This document shows, piece by piece, positions 12,001-23,530 of a DNA stretch of 64,000 bases (position 1 is the stretch's first letter; every line of letters starts with the position of its first letter). The position numbers were made by a program, and so were the translations under genes. The stretch is from the NCBI GenBank assembly GCA_030704615.1, contig CM060731.1, positions 92,672,756 through 92,736,755 on the forward strand. The letters run 5' to 3'. Under the pieces are notes generated by a model. It saw nothing but the letters and a program-made list of their open reading frames with translations. It was not told the origin of the DNA and did no database searches. Origin of the DNA: Takakia lepidozioides (Eukaryota; Streptophyta; Takakiopsida; Takakiales; Takakiaceae).

Positions 12001-14733
12001 TCATCCTAAAATGACAATGCTATGTCCATGTAAGTATATTCTAACTCCAGAGTTACATTTGAAAAGTGACCAAATCAAAGACTGCGGTATTATAAGTGTC
12101 ATTCACTGAGTATCAGATCATGAACATCATCATGCATAACAGTGAGTAGCTGCTACAACTTCCGTTTAAACCTTGACCAATTTTCTGTTACTCTCAAACT
12201 GAATTCAAGAAAAACCAATGAGCATTGATCATAACTAAAATATGGAGTCCATGCAAGTACCAAAGCATAGGCCTGCGGATGGGCAACAGCATCATGCCCT
12301 GGCAATGCAGCATTGATGGCCTTTCCAACTATGCTTCCATAAACAGCTCCACCTGCTGATCCTATGAACAAGCTGGGGGCATACAATCCCCCAACCAGCC
12401 CCGACCCTTTACACAATGCTGTAGCTACTATTTTAGCAACAGTGAGCTGTGCCAACAAGGCTTGGCCAGGGGCCAATGCTGTGAACCCTGTCTTCAAGAT
12501 CTCATCCACATTGGTGAAACCCCAATAGAGAACCCCCGGATATTGTAGAGCAATAATGCCTACCCATAGACCTCCAATCGCGGGGGTGACTGAAATGGGT
12601 ATACCGACTCGATCCTTTAAGAAGTCAAAGAACCGGGTGAACCAGGCAACAAGCCGGGTGAAGATCACACTCATGATGCCACAGATGCCTCCGAGCAGTA
12701 TATACAGTGGTAGTTCTGCACACCCAAAATCACCTTCAAAAGCTAGTGATCCATCCAGGCATTATGTTTTCAAGGAAAATGTTTGGCAAGTGATACCAAA
12801 ACTAGGTTGAGGAGGGGGCAGGGGGAGGGAGGGAGGTAAAGTTAGTACCAGCAGCAGAACGCAACTCATATGGTGGCACTGTGAACGCGGGCCTCTCACC
12901 AAGCAATACTTGTGACACAGTGGACGAAATCACTGCAGCCAGGATGATCATGGCTGTAGTGAGTGGGGGTGAGTTTTCAGCATGTTGAGGTCTCAACACA
13001 GTTTCAATTGCGAAGAAGGTTCCTGCAACAGGTGCATTGAAACCTGCGTACATAACAGCATGAAATGAGCAGACTGAGCAGTTAAAGCTCAAACTTACAA
13101 ACCTCACCACCACTTACATCACGCCAAGGGCACCTTTGCTAAAGGAATCCACCCTACAAAGCCCTCACCACACTCCCTCTCAATACCTAGAGCTATGGAG
13201 GTGAAAGAGACTCATGGAAGGCTCAACTACAAGAAGATGAGCCTCCTCAACCCTCACAAGGAGAAAACCTACCCCATGTCCCAAGTGAGGCTTGACACCT
13301 CACTTGGCATATGAGACCAAATGAAATGGACTGCATTAGTTGTCTTAGTTATTGACTCTGAAGCAGTAGCTGTTCCGCCCAAACTGGGCGCAGGGTCAAT
13401 GGCCACAAGGCTACGGCAAACAACGTTTTATGAGTACATTCTGAAGCAGTAGCAGTAACTGATGAAATGAAAATAATTTTGCACGTTTTCTTTGGTTTTG
13501 CAAATGTGCGCCCTTCAGATAGAACCAACATTGATGCCCCTCTGATGTACACAACATAGGAATCCCAGTACTACAGCAAATCAGTCCCTGCTTCAGGCAT
13601 ATCACCTTCAGACCAGTTGAAGGTCTGTGACATATTCAATGCGAAATAATGCTTAAAAGAGATCTCCTACTGATGAGAATGTACTCATGAGATGTTGTTT
13701 GCTGTAACCTTATGGCCACCGACTCTCCTACTGATGAGAGGGAGAGAGAGAGAGAATGTGCTCATAAGATGTTGTTTGCCGTAGCCCTGTGGTGAATAGA
13801 CCCTGCACCCAGTTTGGGAGGAACAAAAGGGAACAAACACTACCTTTGTGAGGGGCTCACTAAGTGGTGGGACTTAACATGATATCAGAATGTACTCATG
13901 AGACGTTGTTTGCCATAGCCTTACTGTGATATGAGAGAGAGAGAGAGAGAGAGAATGTACTCATAAGACGTTGTTAGCCATAGCCTTGTGCCCATAGACC
14001 CCCGCGCCCAGTCTGGGAGGAACAAGTGGCAACAGACATGCCCTGAATTTAAATTTCAGTGTAATGCCGAGGGTAGGTAGGCCCAAACGAGAATGTACTC
14101 ATGAGAAATTGTTTGCCATAGCCTTGTGGTCATAGACCCCCCCCCCCCCAGTTTCGGCAGAACAAGAGAGAGAATGAAATGAAATGGTACTTTATAACAT
14201 CCGTGGGAAGCTCAAAGGGCTTGTTAGCCGTAGCCTTGTGGCCATAGACCCCGTGCCCAGTTTGGGCAGAACAAAGGGGAACAGACGCTACCTTTGTGAG
14301 GGGCTCACTCCGATAGTGGGCCTTACCAAGATAAAGAAAATTAGTTCAGGCTGTCCAGATATCCTCTAGAAAGCCCTTCACACAAGATTTAGCCTGCTGT
14401 GTGTGAGCTGCCCAGCAATTAGACCCCAACAGGGCCAGGGCTTTAGGCTCAGCCTCAAGATTTTCAAAGTTGGTGAAGCGAGGTGCAGGAACACTGTTCT
14501 TGATGTTCCTGAAGAGGGTCGCTCTCTGGTGACAATGTATCACAAAATGGATATTATCTTCAGGCTGCTTGCACATCGGGCAATTACAATCTCCTTTTCC
14601 TTCTGCATCTGTTTATTCTTCAAAGGTAGGTTCCCGCCCTGAGTTAAATTTCAGTCGAGTGCCCGAGGGTAGGTAGGCCCTTGAGATCATCCTTAAGGCC
14701 CCAGCCCATGTCACAGACTGGAAACAAGTTTAG

Positions 14734-14770
<37 letters not shown>

Positions 14771-17072
14771 ACACACACACACACAAATTCAAGGATAGAG
14801 AGAGAGCCAAAGGGATCAGGCAATTCTTCAGAGTTGTTACAAAGAACTTCCTTGAATTCTTTCAAGGAAAAGAACGTACTCATAAGACTTTGCTTGCCAT
14901 AGCCTTGTGGCCATAGGCCTGGTGTCCAGTTTGGGTGGAACTAAAGGGAACATAAACTACCGTTACATGCACTACTATTGACCAAGGGTGGGACCTTTAA
15001 GCTCCAAAATGGGAAAAGTCCAAGCTGCTAAACACATCTACAACTGTAGATGGACACAGTCAAAGGATTGAATGAGGCAAACCTGATGCAATACCAGCAG
15101 CAGCACCGGCAGCAGCAAGTGCAATCCGTCTCTCCCGACTGTTTTTCATGATTTCTGAGTAACCATGAGCCCATGACTTCCCAATATCAACACTTGGGCC
15201 TTCAGGCCCAAGTGAGCAACCAGTTCCCAGGGTCACCGCTGCCTGCACAGCTTTGATGACAGGCTTTAAAGCTGCAAGCCAGTCAATTTTGCGGCCTGAA
15301 CTCTGTGGCCGTGAGACCTGGACCAGATCCACAATCCCATGAACGGCATGAAACATTCCAACAACTACGCCCCCGACAACTGGAATCAAGAGAATTCGAT
15401 GCCAAGTGTCAGAAAGTCTCTGGGCTCGCAGCCATGCTGCACCTTCATGAGGAGTCCCGGCCCATGCCAAGTCATGTATTACATGCACCTGCACCCATCA
15501 ATCAACATAAGGCTTATGCTATTTCCTTCCGCATGAAATACAGCCTCATGTAACTGCCACCAAGGGTTTGACTTATTCTGCTATCCCACAAACCTTATGC
15601 TTAACATCATTGATTCCTACACTAATATCAAAGAGAGGAAGACAGGTCTCTCGCACCATGACTGGTTTGGCGGTTGAGGGGTGCGTGACAGGTAGCTAGA
15701 GAGATGGAAGGGCAACGTGTTCTCTATATTGCATCTGCCCCTCTTTTAAAATGTACAACCGAGTAAAGAGTGACGATCAATTCTGCGAACCATGAATGTG
15801 AACCATTTTACTAGATGATTCGATTTCTCTGTAAATCTGATGATAACATATTGGTGTGCAACTTCAATATGGCAGATACTAAAAATTCTAGGCAAAGGCT
15901 TGCAGGACTCCCCTGTGTTGCAAGTGGGACATGGAAAATACGGTAAATTAATTGTCTTCCAGTCTTGCTTAGAGAAACTGTGGAGGCCAATGCAGGATAC
16001 TTTCCTTTAGTCTCCCTCCCTCCCTTACAAACCAAGTCGACCCTTGCTGTCTTGCTTCCCCCACCCTCCTTCTTCTTCACCTAGCTTCGACATGAGAAAC
16101 TAAGTTTGGAAGAGAAGGGAGAAAGACCCTTGATTGACACACTTGCAAACTCTGCATGAGAGCAGTGCATACAGAATCATTCCAAGAACCCCCAAGGTGC
16201 CTCCTTTCTCCTGTCTTTTCCATACAGCTCAAATATAGACAGCTAAAGATCAAATTCCCTGTCAGAAGTGGACTTACCCCCTTATTGAAGACAACCACAC
16301 TGATGCCAGTAGACATGCCAAGCAGACAGCCCAGCAATAGGAGCGCCCACTCTGGAGGAACCCTCTCACTAACTTGCAGAGCTATGGATGGTCTTCTTTG
16401 TAGTTGGGTTTGATTTAATGTCAATGATGGCTCCTGCCTTTCCACTACTCTCTCAGCCACTTTTCTTCTCTCCCGTGGTGCAGTTTCAATGTCTGCATCC
16501 CCATCTGAAGGTACTGACGGTAACATTGCACTAAGGTGGCCTGTCTGCCTCCTTGCATCATGGCTTTCCACCCAGCTCCTCATCTCTGTACCTCCCATTC
16601 CTGATGGTTCGCAAAATTCATGTGTCTCATGCATCCCATTTCCTTGTGTCTTAACCTCACTACTTCTATCTCGTCTCAGCTCCCCTTGTGCTTCCACATC
16701 CGAGTCTGTGTCAGACTCTGGAGATTGCACCAGTGGTCGGTTCTGGTTGCCGAGCGAGATCTTGCTTCTTGTCCTCTCTCCCACATTTTCCAACACAGCA
16801 TTGATCTCAGAAGCTGAGGACCAGAGATTCAAGCGTCTGTCTCTATCATCAGAAATGATTGCAGGAACTGGTGTCCAATAGGTCATGTAGTGATTCACAA
16901 CCTCGGAGTTCCCCTCAACGGCTGTGGACTGGAGAAGGGGGAGGAGGGGGCAAATCTCTGGGTGGTTGCTAAAATCCACAATCTTCGTTATTTGATCCCC
17001 ATGAAATTCAGCATCAGAGTCTGAATCAGAAGCTGGCGGCCACAGCAGTGACTGCCTGTCACTATCTGTCAT
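9001..17072 (-). CDS. CLC-type chloride channel/transporter (plant CLC-e/f class), eight exons
   Basis: Eight exons with GT-AG borders join in phase: 16278-17072, 15083-15488, 12849-13043, 12261-12715, 11597-11701, 10751-10987, 9854-10069 and 9001-9270, giving 892 residues. The protein has a long acidic N-tail, a first membrane helix (about 240-265), GTGCSLGPEGPSVD with the gating Glu near residue 361, GFNAPVAGTFFAIET, GSGLVGGLYAPSLFIG, VGMAALLAAVCSVPLTSVLL, and two CBS-like units at the C-terminus. Such proteins move anions across plastid or Golgi membranes. The position of the E. coli proton glutamate E203 is Thr (FAIET, about residue 415), as in plant CLC-e/f, so proton coupling is doubtful. 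The start is the first in-frame ATG; the frame stays open upstream to a TTTTAGCAG acceptor-like site near 17108, so an extra 5' exon is possible. Large introns carry LINE debris. Confidence 0.93.
13371..13439 (+). mobile_element. 69-bp 5'-truncated LINE tail with target duplication
   Basis: A minimal LINE 3' end (GTTCCGCCCAAACTGGGCGC through AACGTTTTATGAGTACA) sits in a CLC intron. It is flanked by TCTGAAGCAGTAGC at 13357-13370 and again at 13440-13453. The 14-bp direct repeat marks a target-site duplication, so this is a real insertion and not shared ancestry. Confidence 0.85.
13676..14200 (-). mobile_element. Pile-up of at least five LINE 3' ends
   Basis: At least five copies of the same 3' tail occur in minus orientation (reading AATGTACTCATGAGACGTTG on the plus strand), starting at about 13677, 13755, 13891, 13955 and 14091. 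Several are preceded by GA-rich runs and followed by the CCCAGTTTGGGAGGAACAA block. They appear nested or tandem, as if new copies kept landing in or beside older ones. Confidence 0.75.
14201..14700 (-). mobile_element. LINE C-terminal coding fragment and 3' end
   Basis: The minus strand from about 14580 to 14346 encodes CKQPEDNIHFVIHC, then NFENLEAEPKALALLG and CVKGFLEDIW. These match the zinc-binding C-terminus of the LINE at 44990-46704. The standard tail (GTAGCCTTGTGGCCATAGAC) lies at about 14215-14280. Upstream coding sequence continues only to about 14700, so the copy is strongly 5' truncated. Confidence 0.75.
14736..14785. repeat. (GA)n(CA)n compound microsatellite
   Basis: About 16 GA units are followed directly by about nine CA units. 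It lies between LINE fragments in a CLC intron. Confidence 0.9.
14866..14965 (-). mobile_element. LINE 3' tail
   Basis: Another minus-oriented tail reads AACGTACTCATAAGACTTTG and continues to CCAGTTTGGGTGGAACTAAA. It is the last of the cluster before CLC exon 2. Confidence 0.7.
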
Positions 17073-18850
17073 CCTTGTCCGCTTCTCATGCAATTCTCCT
17101 TCAAGAAGAGGGTCTGCTAAAACCCAGAAGCACTAATTTACCTCAAGTAGGAAGCTTGCAGATGTTTATCACGCACATACGTTTGCATGAATGTCACCTT
17201 TGTTGGCCAACTTAGCGGGAGACTTACATGTAGCAATCACGGCTAGATTGGAGAAACCCTAGGTCAAGTAGATCCAGGCTAGAAGGCAACGGTGATCAAC
17301 CTCTGACCGCTGAGGTTTTGAGGGACTGACTACCGATATAAGCAAGTCTGCACGCTGATCGTGTCTCGACGGCAGTCAGAAGTAGCCCCACAGCACCCAC
17401 ACCGTCAAATGCAGCTGTGTGACTTCAGATGCCACTGCCCCTTCATTCTAGAGTTGCAATGAACCCTAGATGCGCTTTCCTCTACTAACTGCATTGTGGT
17501 AACACCAAAGAAGAAGCTTCGTCATTGCCCGGTCGCGTGACGCTGATGCGCAGCCTAAGACACCTCCAGAATCGTACAATCTAGCCCAGTGCACTGTAGT
17601 GGGACTATTAGAGCAGTGACCTGACACATTTCCCCATGGGCAAAGGCAGTGCTTGTGCTTGTGCGTCTCCTCACTGTTGGACAGCTGCCCCAGCTTCAAA
17701 GCCTAGCCAGATGGATCGGTTCGTGTTGCAATATGCGCAATATCCGCAATGCACATTGCAATGGCTGCATCTTTGGGATTCCAATGGGACGGGCCACATT
17801 TATCCATGGAAGTCCTCCTCTCTGTCATTTATATGTGATCTGATATGTTTTTCAACTATTGTGCATTCAATACAGCCACCGAGCCATTCCACATTATTGT
17901 GCGTTCGAACTCTTATGATGAGACAATCCACACTTACTTTACTGCCGTCCACGACAGCGTGCGAAGGTCTCAGAAACAGACATATACCAGTGCAACCGCA
18001 ATGGATGAGCTTGTTTTAATCCCGAAGTGTGCGCATCACCGACCCTGGGCACCTCTCCTGCATAGTTTTGTCTGTCTTTTCAGGTCTGAACGCCGTTTTC
18101 CTGACTTCAAATCAAATCGCCCTCTCTCACACTGTAACCGAACCCTTAGACTCACGTATATCCGCCAAGTAACGAGGCTCCTCCAAGAACTATTCAACTC
18201 CCCTGTATCCGACCTCGCATCTTGCATCTTCCAATGAAAGTGCTCCAAACCCTTCTCCGGCCTCCTGGCGGCGAACACTAGCTTCCAGATCTATATAAAA
18301 AAAAACAAGCTCCGTTGCACTAGATGCATGCGTGATCAAACACGCATCAGACCTTTCAGTTGGCACAGAAACACATACTAACAATTACAAAGGTCCAATT
18401 CACGGTGAGCTTCACGGGACTCAAATTGATTCTCTGCAACTCAGATCCACCTGAACAAACATCTAAAATTGATCTCGTGCTGAAGCACTAGTAAAACAGA
18501 ACAGCCAAGTGATGTAATGGTAGACTCCATGGATCCGAGGACTACGTAGTACACTCCAAGGCCAAGTACTGAAGACTATGGCCGCATCAGCTGCAACGCA
18601 ATCCCACATCGCAAAGATTCCTAAGGATAATATTCCCGAGCCGGGGCTTAAGATTTTAAGGGGACATAAAGCCCTATCAAAAAATTTCCTATAGTTTATG
18701 TGTGGGGTAACGCCCTCGGCAGCCAACCCTTAAATCGTGGATCTCCCGGATGAGCAACGCTTTGCACCGACTCTCTCGAAATTTAAAAAAAAAACTTGCG
18801 TGTTGGGGTCCAAGCACCTATCACTGACAGCAGAGTTATGGCAGTCAATC
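17073..18850. promoter_or_regulatory. Upstream region of the CLC gene
   Basis: This is the 5' side of the CLC gene and should contain its promoter and possibly a 5' untranslated exon. I cannot place a TATA box or transcription start with confidence, and no independent gene is recognisable. Confidence 0.3.
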
Positions 18851-18854
18851 AAAT

Positions 18855-19151
18855 TCATTCGGCTGGCATCTGGTTCTTCTCTTCATCACCGAGGCCTAAT
18901 CCATCCCAAACCAAGCAGATCATAGCACTTCTTAGGAATTTTGTTTGGGGAGCCAATGATTCTAACTTAATGTTCAAGCAGACCTCCAGGCATGTTTCAG
19001 ATTTAACTTCCCTCCGACTCCGATTTGCTTGCAATTCATAGTGCTTTTGTGCCTTGGCGGTGTTGGACTTTGCGAGCTCCAACAAACGTTTGTGTTCCTC
19101 CGAACACCGCCATTGCTGCTGGAAGCTTCTCACCATCCTCTTCGGCCCCAT
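18855..19151 (-). pseudogene. Ty3/gypsy integrase C-terminal fragment
   Basis: The minus strand reads [25 protein letters not shown], the helical segment that follows the integrase core in Ty3/gypsy polyproteins of plants. (Window sequence, core words [13 protein letters not shown] and QANRSRR.) The remainder downstream is degraded. It belongs to the same element as the pieces at 19675-21150, in the same orientation. Confidence 0.75.
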
Positions 19152-19154
19152 CCT

Positions 19155-19673
19155 TTGTCGATTGGGCGGCCCATTCCGGAAGGGCCTTGGGAGAGTGTCT
19201 CAATGGATTTCATGACGAGTTTGCCGTTGTCAAGAGGGTATGATGTAATCATGGTGGTGGTGGATAGGTTCAGTAAAATGGCTTATTTCATCCCCATCAA
19301 GGATACGGCAATGACAAGGAAACGGGGCGACTTTTCTTCGCCCATATTTTCAAGCTTCATGGACTCTCGAAGGATATTGTCTCGGAGTGCAATCCAAAGT
19401 TTACGAGTAGGTTTTGGAGAGCACTTTGGAAGAAAATGGGAACAAAGCTGAAAATGAGCACGGCCTTCCGACCTACGACGGATGGCCAAACGGAAATGAT
19501 GAATTCCGTGTTGAAGCAACTCCCGTGGAATTATTTTTCGGTAGGTCAAGGAGACTGGGTAGATCATTTGGATGCGGCAGAGTTCTGTTATAATAACGCA
19601 AAACACTCCGCAACAGGGGCTTCCCCATTTCCAAGTGGTCTACGATAAAACATCTTTGGTGCCTACGACTTAT
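19155..19673 (+). pseudogene. Ty3/gypsy integrase core, inverted relative to its neighbours
   Basis: The plus strand encodes the integrase catalytic core: [18 protein letters not shown] with the first catalytic Asp, [16 protein letters not shown], then in a shifted frame [15 protein letters not shown] and TAFRPTTDGQTEMMN with the catalytic Glu region, ending in SPFQVVYDKTSLVPTTY. One frameshift lies near 19315-19325 and another near 19630. Its flanks are minus-strand integrase pieces of the kind that normally precede and follow this core, so the core has been flipped. Confidence 0.82.
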
Positions 19674-19674
19674 T

Positions 19675-20053
19675 GTAACAACCCTGCTTGCTTCTAATAC
19701 TCACTCCGGTTTTGTTGGTATGTGGTGCATGTCCTAACATACTCCTCGGCCTCCTCCCTTAGTTTGGACCAGAAATACTCATTCTTCAATAGTGTCGTGG
19801 TGCGCTTGGCCCCGCCGTGGCCCGCAAGCGGGCCATCATGGCTTTTCCTCAAGAGACTTTCTTTGAGCCCTCCCTTCGGCACATAGAGACGTTTTTGTTT
19901 GTACGGGAGCAGTCCATTTTGCAAGTGGAACAACTTAGCCCCTAGCCTGAAGTCCTGCATCACGGACTTCGCCAGCTCGTCCTTTCGATAAGCCCTCTGT
20001 ATTTTCCAGTGTTCGGAGGGTATATATGTTGACATATATTCCCGGCCGGGCAA
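19675..20053 (-). pseudogene. Ty3/gypsy integrase zinc-binding (HHCC) domain
   Basis: The minus strand reads LLRKSHDGPLAGHGGAKRTT, then YFWSKLREEAEEYVRTCTTY and QQNRSEY followed by a stop and KQAGLLQ. The H-x-H part is intact, but the second Cys of the usual C-x2-C-QQNK sequence is Tyr. A stop codon precedes the linker. This is a decayed copy. Confidence 0.8.
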
Positions 20054-20697
20054 TAATCAGGGTATCACACTATTGAGACCCGCCACCCAAATTTGTGGTG
20101 GACCTGGCTTGAGTTGGAACCGGGGAAGGCCATCTCGCCACTTACCCGGCCAAAGCTGGAACCGGTGGGGACAACTTGATTTACTACATGGAATCTAACT
20201 TGAACCTTGAAAATGAGCCGAGTAGCAACTTTTGAACAAGACCTTGAGATTTTATTACGACCCAGCTGCACTCATGGGTAATAATTATGCAGCCGCATAG
20301 GGTCTGCATTTGAGAGGATGATTAGGCAAAGGCTTTTGGAATAAAAACCCAAAACCTTCAAAGCTCATATGGAGTTGCTGCACTCCTATCTTTTTTTTCT
20401 TTTTTTTTCATCTCTCTCTTTTCTGATCATCTTACTAAATTGTGACTTTTCATATTTGTTTTTTATTATTATTATTTGTTTCTTTCTGGTCCTCTTAAAA
20501 TCTTAATGTATCATAACTGAAAATCAGGTTATATTGATAACCGTTGTATGGGACCGGTGGTGTTCCACTTGGATAATGACATATTGATAACCGAGAACCT
20601 TTTTTTTTTTGGGACCCTTCTATTGATAACCTGTAACCGCCACAATTTCCAAACCCCTGCATAAAATATAACCGCCTCCATACCCCTCTAAGCAAAG
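20054..20697. other. Non-coding stretch inside the gypsy remnant
   Basis: Sequence between the integrase and RNase H pieces, with T-rich runs at about 20390-20475 and a repeated ATATTGATAACCG word at about 20531 and 20581. It is probably an insertion into the element. No coding match recognised. Confidence 0.4.
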
Positions 20698-21150
20698 ATG
20701 CCTTACCCCGGACCTTTCAATATGCCCAAATTGTCATACCCGCCCAACATTAGTATTTTCCTCTGCAACTTTGTCTCACCCTTATACACCATCATGAGCT
20801 GTTGCTTCCTACTCAGTGCATCGGCCACTACGTTGTCTCGTCCCGACTTGTACTGGATATCCACATCGAACGATGTCAACGTATCTTGTCACCTAATTTA
20901 CTTTAGGGACAACTTAGGTTGCGTGGCAAAATACTTCGTCGTGACATTGTCCGTGAATACCTTCACCGGATTGGAACCAACATAGTGGCGCCACAGCTCA
21001 AGGCAATGAACCACCGCCTTCATTTCATTCTCATGGGTAAGACTACCTCCTTTCAACCTAGTTCAATTTCTTATTCGTAAACCATTGGACGTCCATCCTG
21101 CATCAGAACATCCCAATTGTGAAATCCGACGCGTCTGTGTGAATCTCAAG
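20698..21150 (-). pseudogene. Ty3/gypsy RNase H remnant
   Basis: On the minus strand, words from RNase H appear in order despite stops: LEIHTDASDFTIGMF, HENEMKAVVHCLELWRHY, VFTDNVTTKYFATQPKLS, then FDVDIQYKSGRDNVVADALS at about 20830. The DAS, EMKAVVHCL and TDN blocks are those of Ty3/gypsy. At least four stops are present. It lies upstream (in minus orientation) of the HHCC piece, as expected for pol order. Confidence 0.8.
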
Positions 21151-21599
21151 TGGACAGTCACTACAACACACCCTGGGTTTCTCAACTTTTCAATTTAACT
21201 ATTTTTTTTTACTGTTGTCATTTTTTACTGTTCCAACCATTCAATAGTAAAAAAATAATATTAAAATAATTCGACACGGTACACGATAGTGAAATATTCT
21301 CACTATGTCAAGGCCACAATTGTCACTGTAGTGAGAGACTTTGACTACCAAAATCAACTAATTGACACAACCATTTGAACGATGGCACGTGTAAATGCGA
21401 TATATAAATTATGTAACATTATATATGTGGATAATAAGCAGTAAGAACTTTAACTATCATTTCACTGACCCAACACATTAACAATAAAATAATCGTCGGT
21501 TACTTGAGGCTAGTGAAACAAAACAACTACATTATCGACAGTAGTCAGTTTTTAGTGAAGTGTCATTTGTGGCTATCAAATTTAACTTCTGTATATTTG

Positions 21600-21692
21600 C
21601 ATGAATGTATGAACGAATGACAATGCATTCTGCATATTGGATGAATGTATGAACGAATGAAATGCATTCTGCATATTGGATGAATGTATGAA
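21600..21692. repeat. Tandem repeat of a 41-44-bp unit
   Basis: About two and a half units of ATGAATGTATGAACGAATGA followed by ATGCATTCTGCATATTGG are visible. No gene is attached. Confidence 0.8.
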
Positions 21693-21904
21693 TGGGGGAT
21701 TGAAAACGCATGAGCGGTGAGTGGTGAGCATGAGCGGAGTATTCCGAACCTCACCCGAACCTACACCGAACCACAATAAGAGAACCGAAAATGGAGGTCC
21801 CCGACGTCCCCGCGTACTGACTTCGTTATACATAAACGGGACAATTTGGAATTTGACAAAAGTCAACGGAAATAGGTGTTAGAATGCCTATAGCCGTGCC
21901 CACA

Positions 21905-22215
21905 GTTTGGGTGTTATAGTCGCCACCGACTACAACATAGCTAGCGAATTTGGGAAACCGTAGCCTATACTTGTTCCCGGATTTTGGGTGTTGTAGTCGC
22001 CACCGACTACAATAGAGCATGCGTAAGTGGGTGGGGTAAACGTCTTCGAATTTGTTCAATTACAATGTCGCGAAAATAACTAGGTTGTTGTTATAGTCGG
22101 CACCGACTAGGTGACCCCACCTGGGAGAACAACCTCCACAAAATTATGAGCAACGTAGATGACCGAAGGTACTTTGTAGACGGTACAGAGTATAGTCGGC
22201 ACCGACTTCATGCAC
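21905..22215. repeat. Four spaced copies of TAGTCGSCACCGACTA palindrome
   Basis: TAGTCGCCACCGACTA occurs at 21917-21932 and 21994-22009, and TAGTCGGCACCGACTA or a close variant at 22094-22109 and 22193-22207. The spacing is about 77, 100 and 99 bp. The arms TAGTCG and CGACTA are conserved while surrounding sequence varies. The first two share an upstream TTTGGGTGTT word. Confidence 0.8.
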
Positions 22216-22689
22216 GTAAGTGAAATGTGGCAAGTGAGTGGGCTCTCTGTTTGAAACTCCATAGAGCGTAGAGCCTATTTATGGCTGCAGGTTTTGGAGT
22301 GCATGCAAAGGACGTGTGTGGTTTGCCTTCACCACTACATCAGCATTGAAGAGCATGGAAGCTGTTAAAGTAGCGTACAATCCAAAATGTAATCCGCAAT
22401 ATTCAAATCGAAGCACATCAGTGGATGATACCAAATAGTTGAAGGTGGCACAGAAAAGCCGAGTGTGTACTCACTGAAAATTGGGGGCTCACTAAGTAGT
22501 GGATCTGATGACACCATGGTTGGCCACGATATGTGGGTGGTCACTATGGTAACCAAGGACAAGGGTTGCGAACTAACATTGTCTTCACCTCATTTATGGT
22601 GAGATTAGGGTGGTTTATATCCTCCGAGTCTTCCCGCATCTTCAGCCGGCGGAACTATATATAGTATATGTGCTTGCAATGGGTGTAAG

Positions 22690-23530
22690 TGGATTTGGCC
22701 CCTTTCATTTTTCCAAAGTCAGGGCAGGTGCACTCCGGACTTCTGGAGATGCACTACATTGTACACCTCCCCTGCTTTGGCCGATCCCGGTGTGCAGAGT
22801 GTGTACACACGACCAATTCCAGGGCGGGGAACATCTTTGAATGATTGTACAATTGGCTTCAAAGATTGTCCAAGCTCGATCTTCTTGCGGGCTTGTGCAC
22901 TCAATGGCTTTCGTCGATATATTTTCCCCATCTTTGGGTGGCATATATGTCCGGATCCAGGTGATTGCTATCATCCGCAACACCGTCGCCCTCTCCCTGG
23001 GCAGTGTTCTTGTCGGCAGTAGGAACAAGTCAAAATCCAGCTTGGGTCAAGGCGTCAACCTCTTCATGATTTAAATTTGTCCCAACCATCACAGGCCACA
23101 CGTCGGGAACATCTGGTCTGTCGAGCACATATCGCCCCGCTTCACCACCGACGTAGTACACGATATCGGTTGGACAGTGCCACATTTCCATCATCTTTGG
23201 TTTTGCCAAAGCCGGAGGATGGTGGCGACCAACATATCTTGGAGCAGGAACACCTAAACTGTGCAGTGGCCGAATTTCTTCTTTGCATGGTTGTTCACTG
23301 TCAGACCATATAACCCAACACTTTACTCATGAAGTGTTGAACGTCCGAGCGATGTGCCAGCATGCTGTGGACACGGCGCTCTCCAAAACCGGCTTTCTAT
23401 TCTGTAGTGGAAGCTCATCCTCCAAGGTCTCTACAGACATGTCAACAGTAGTTGATGGCACTCTTTGTCGACCCGCACCTTCAAGGCGCCTCAGTGTGGT
23501 GCGGAGGTTCATGTCAGACCTCCATGAATG
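22690..23530 (-). pseudogene. Mutator-like transposase C-terminal fragment
   Basis: The minus strand carries pieces in different frames: PSTTVDMSVETLEDELPLQ and STACWHIARTF (about 23470-23330), then MWHCPTDIVYYVGG and YVLDRPDVPDVWPV (about 23210-23090), then AQARKKIELGQSL and DVPRPGIGRVYTL (about 22890-22760). These match the region around the SWIM zinc finger of Mutator-like transposases of this genome, as in the larger copy at 28533-33427. Stops and frameshifts separate the pieces. It is a second, more decayed family member. Confidence 0.65.

Noticed and set aside
16489-16881. 130-codon plus-strand ORF
   Set aside because: It is the antisense shadow of the long acidic first CLC exon.
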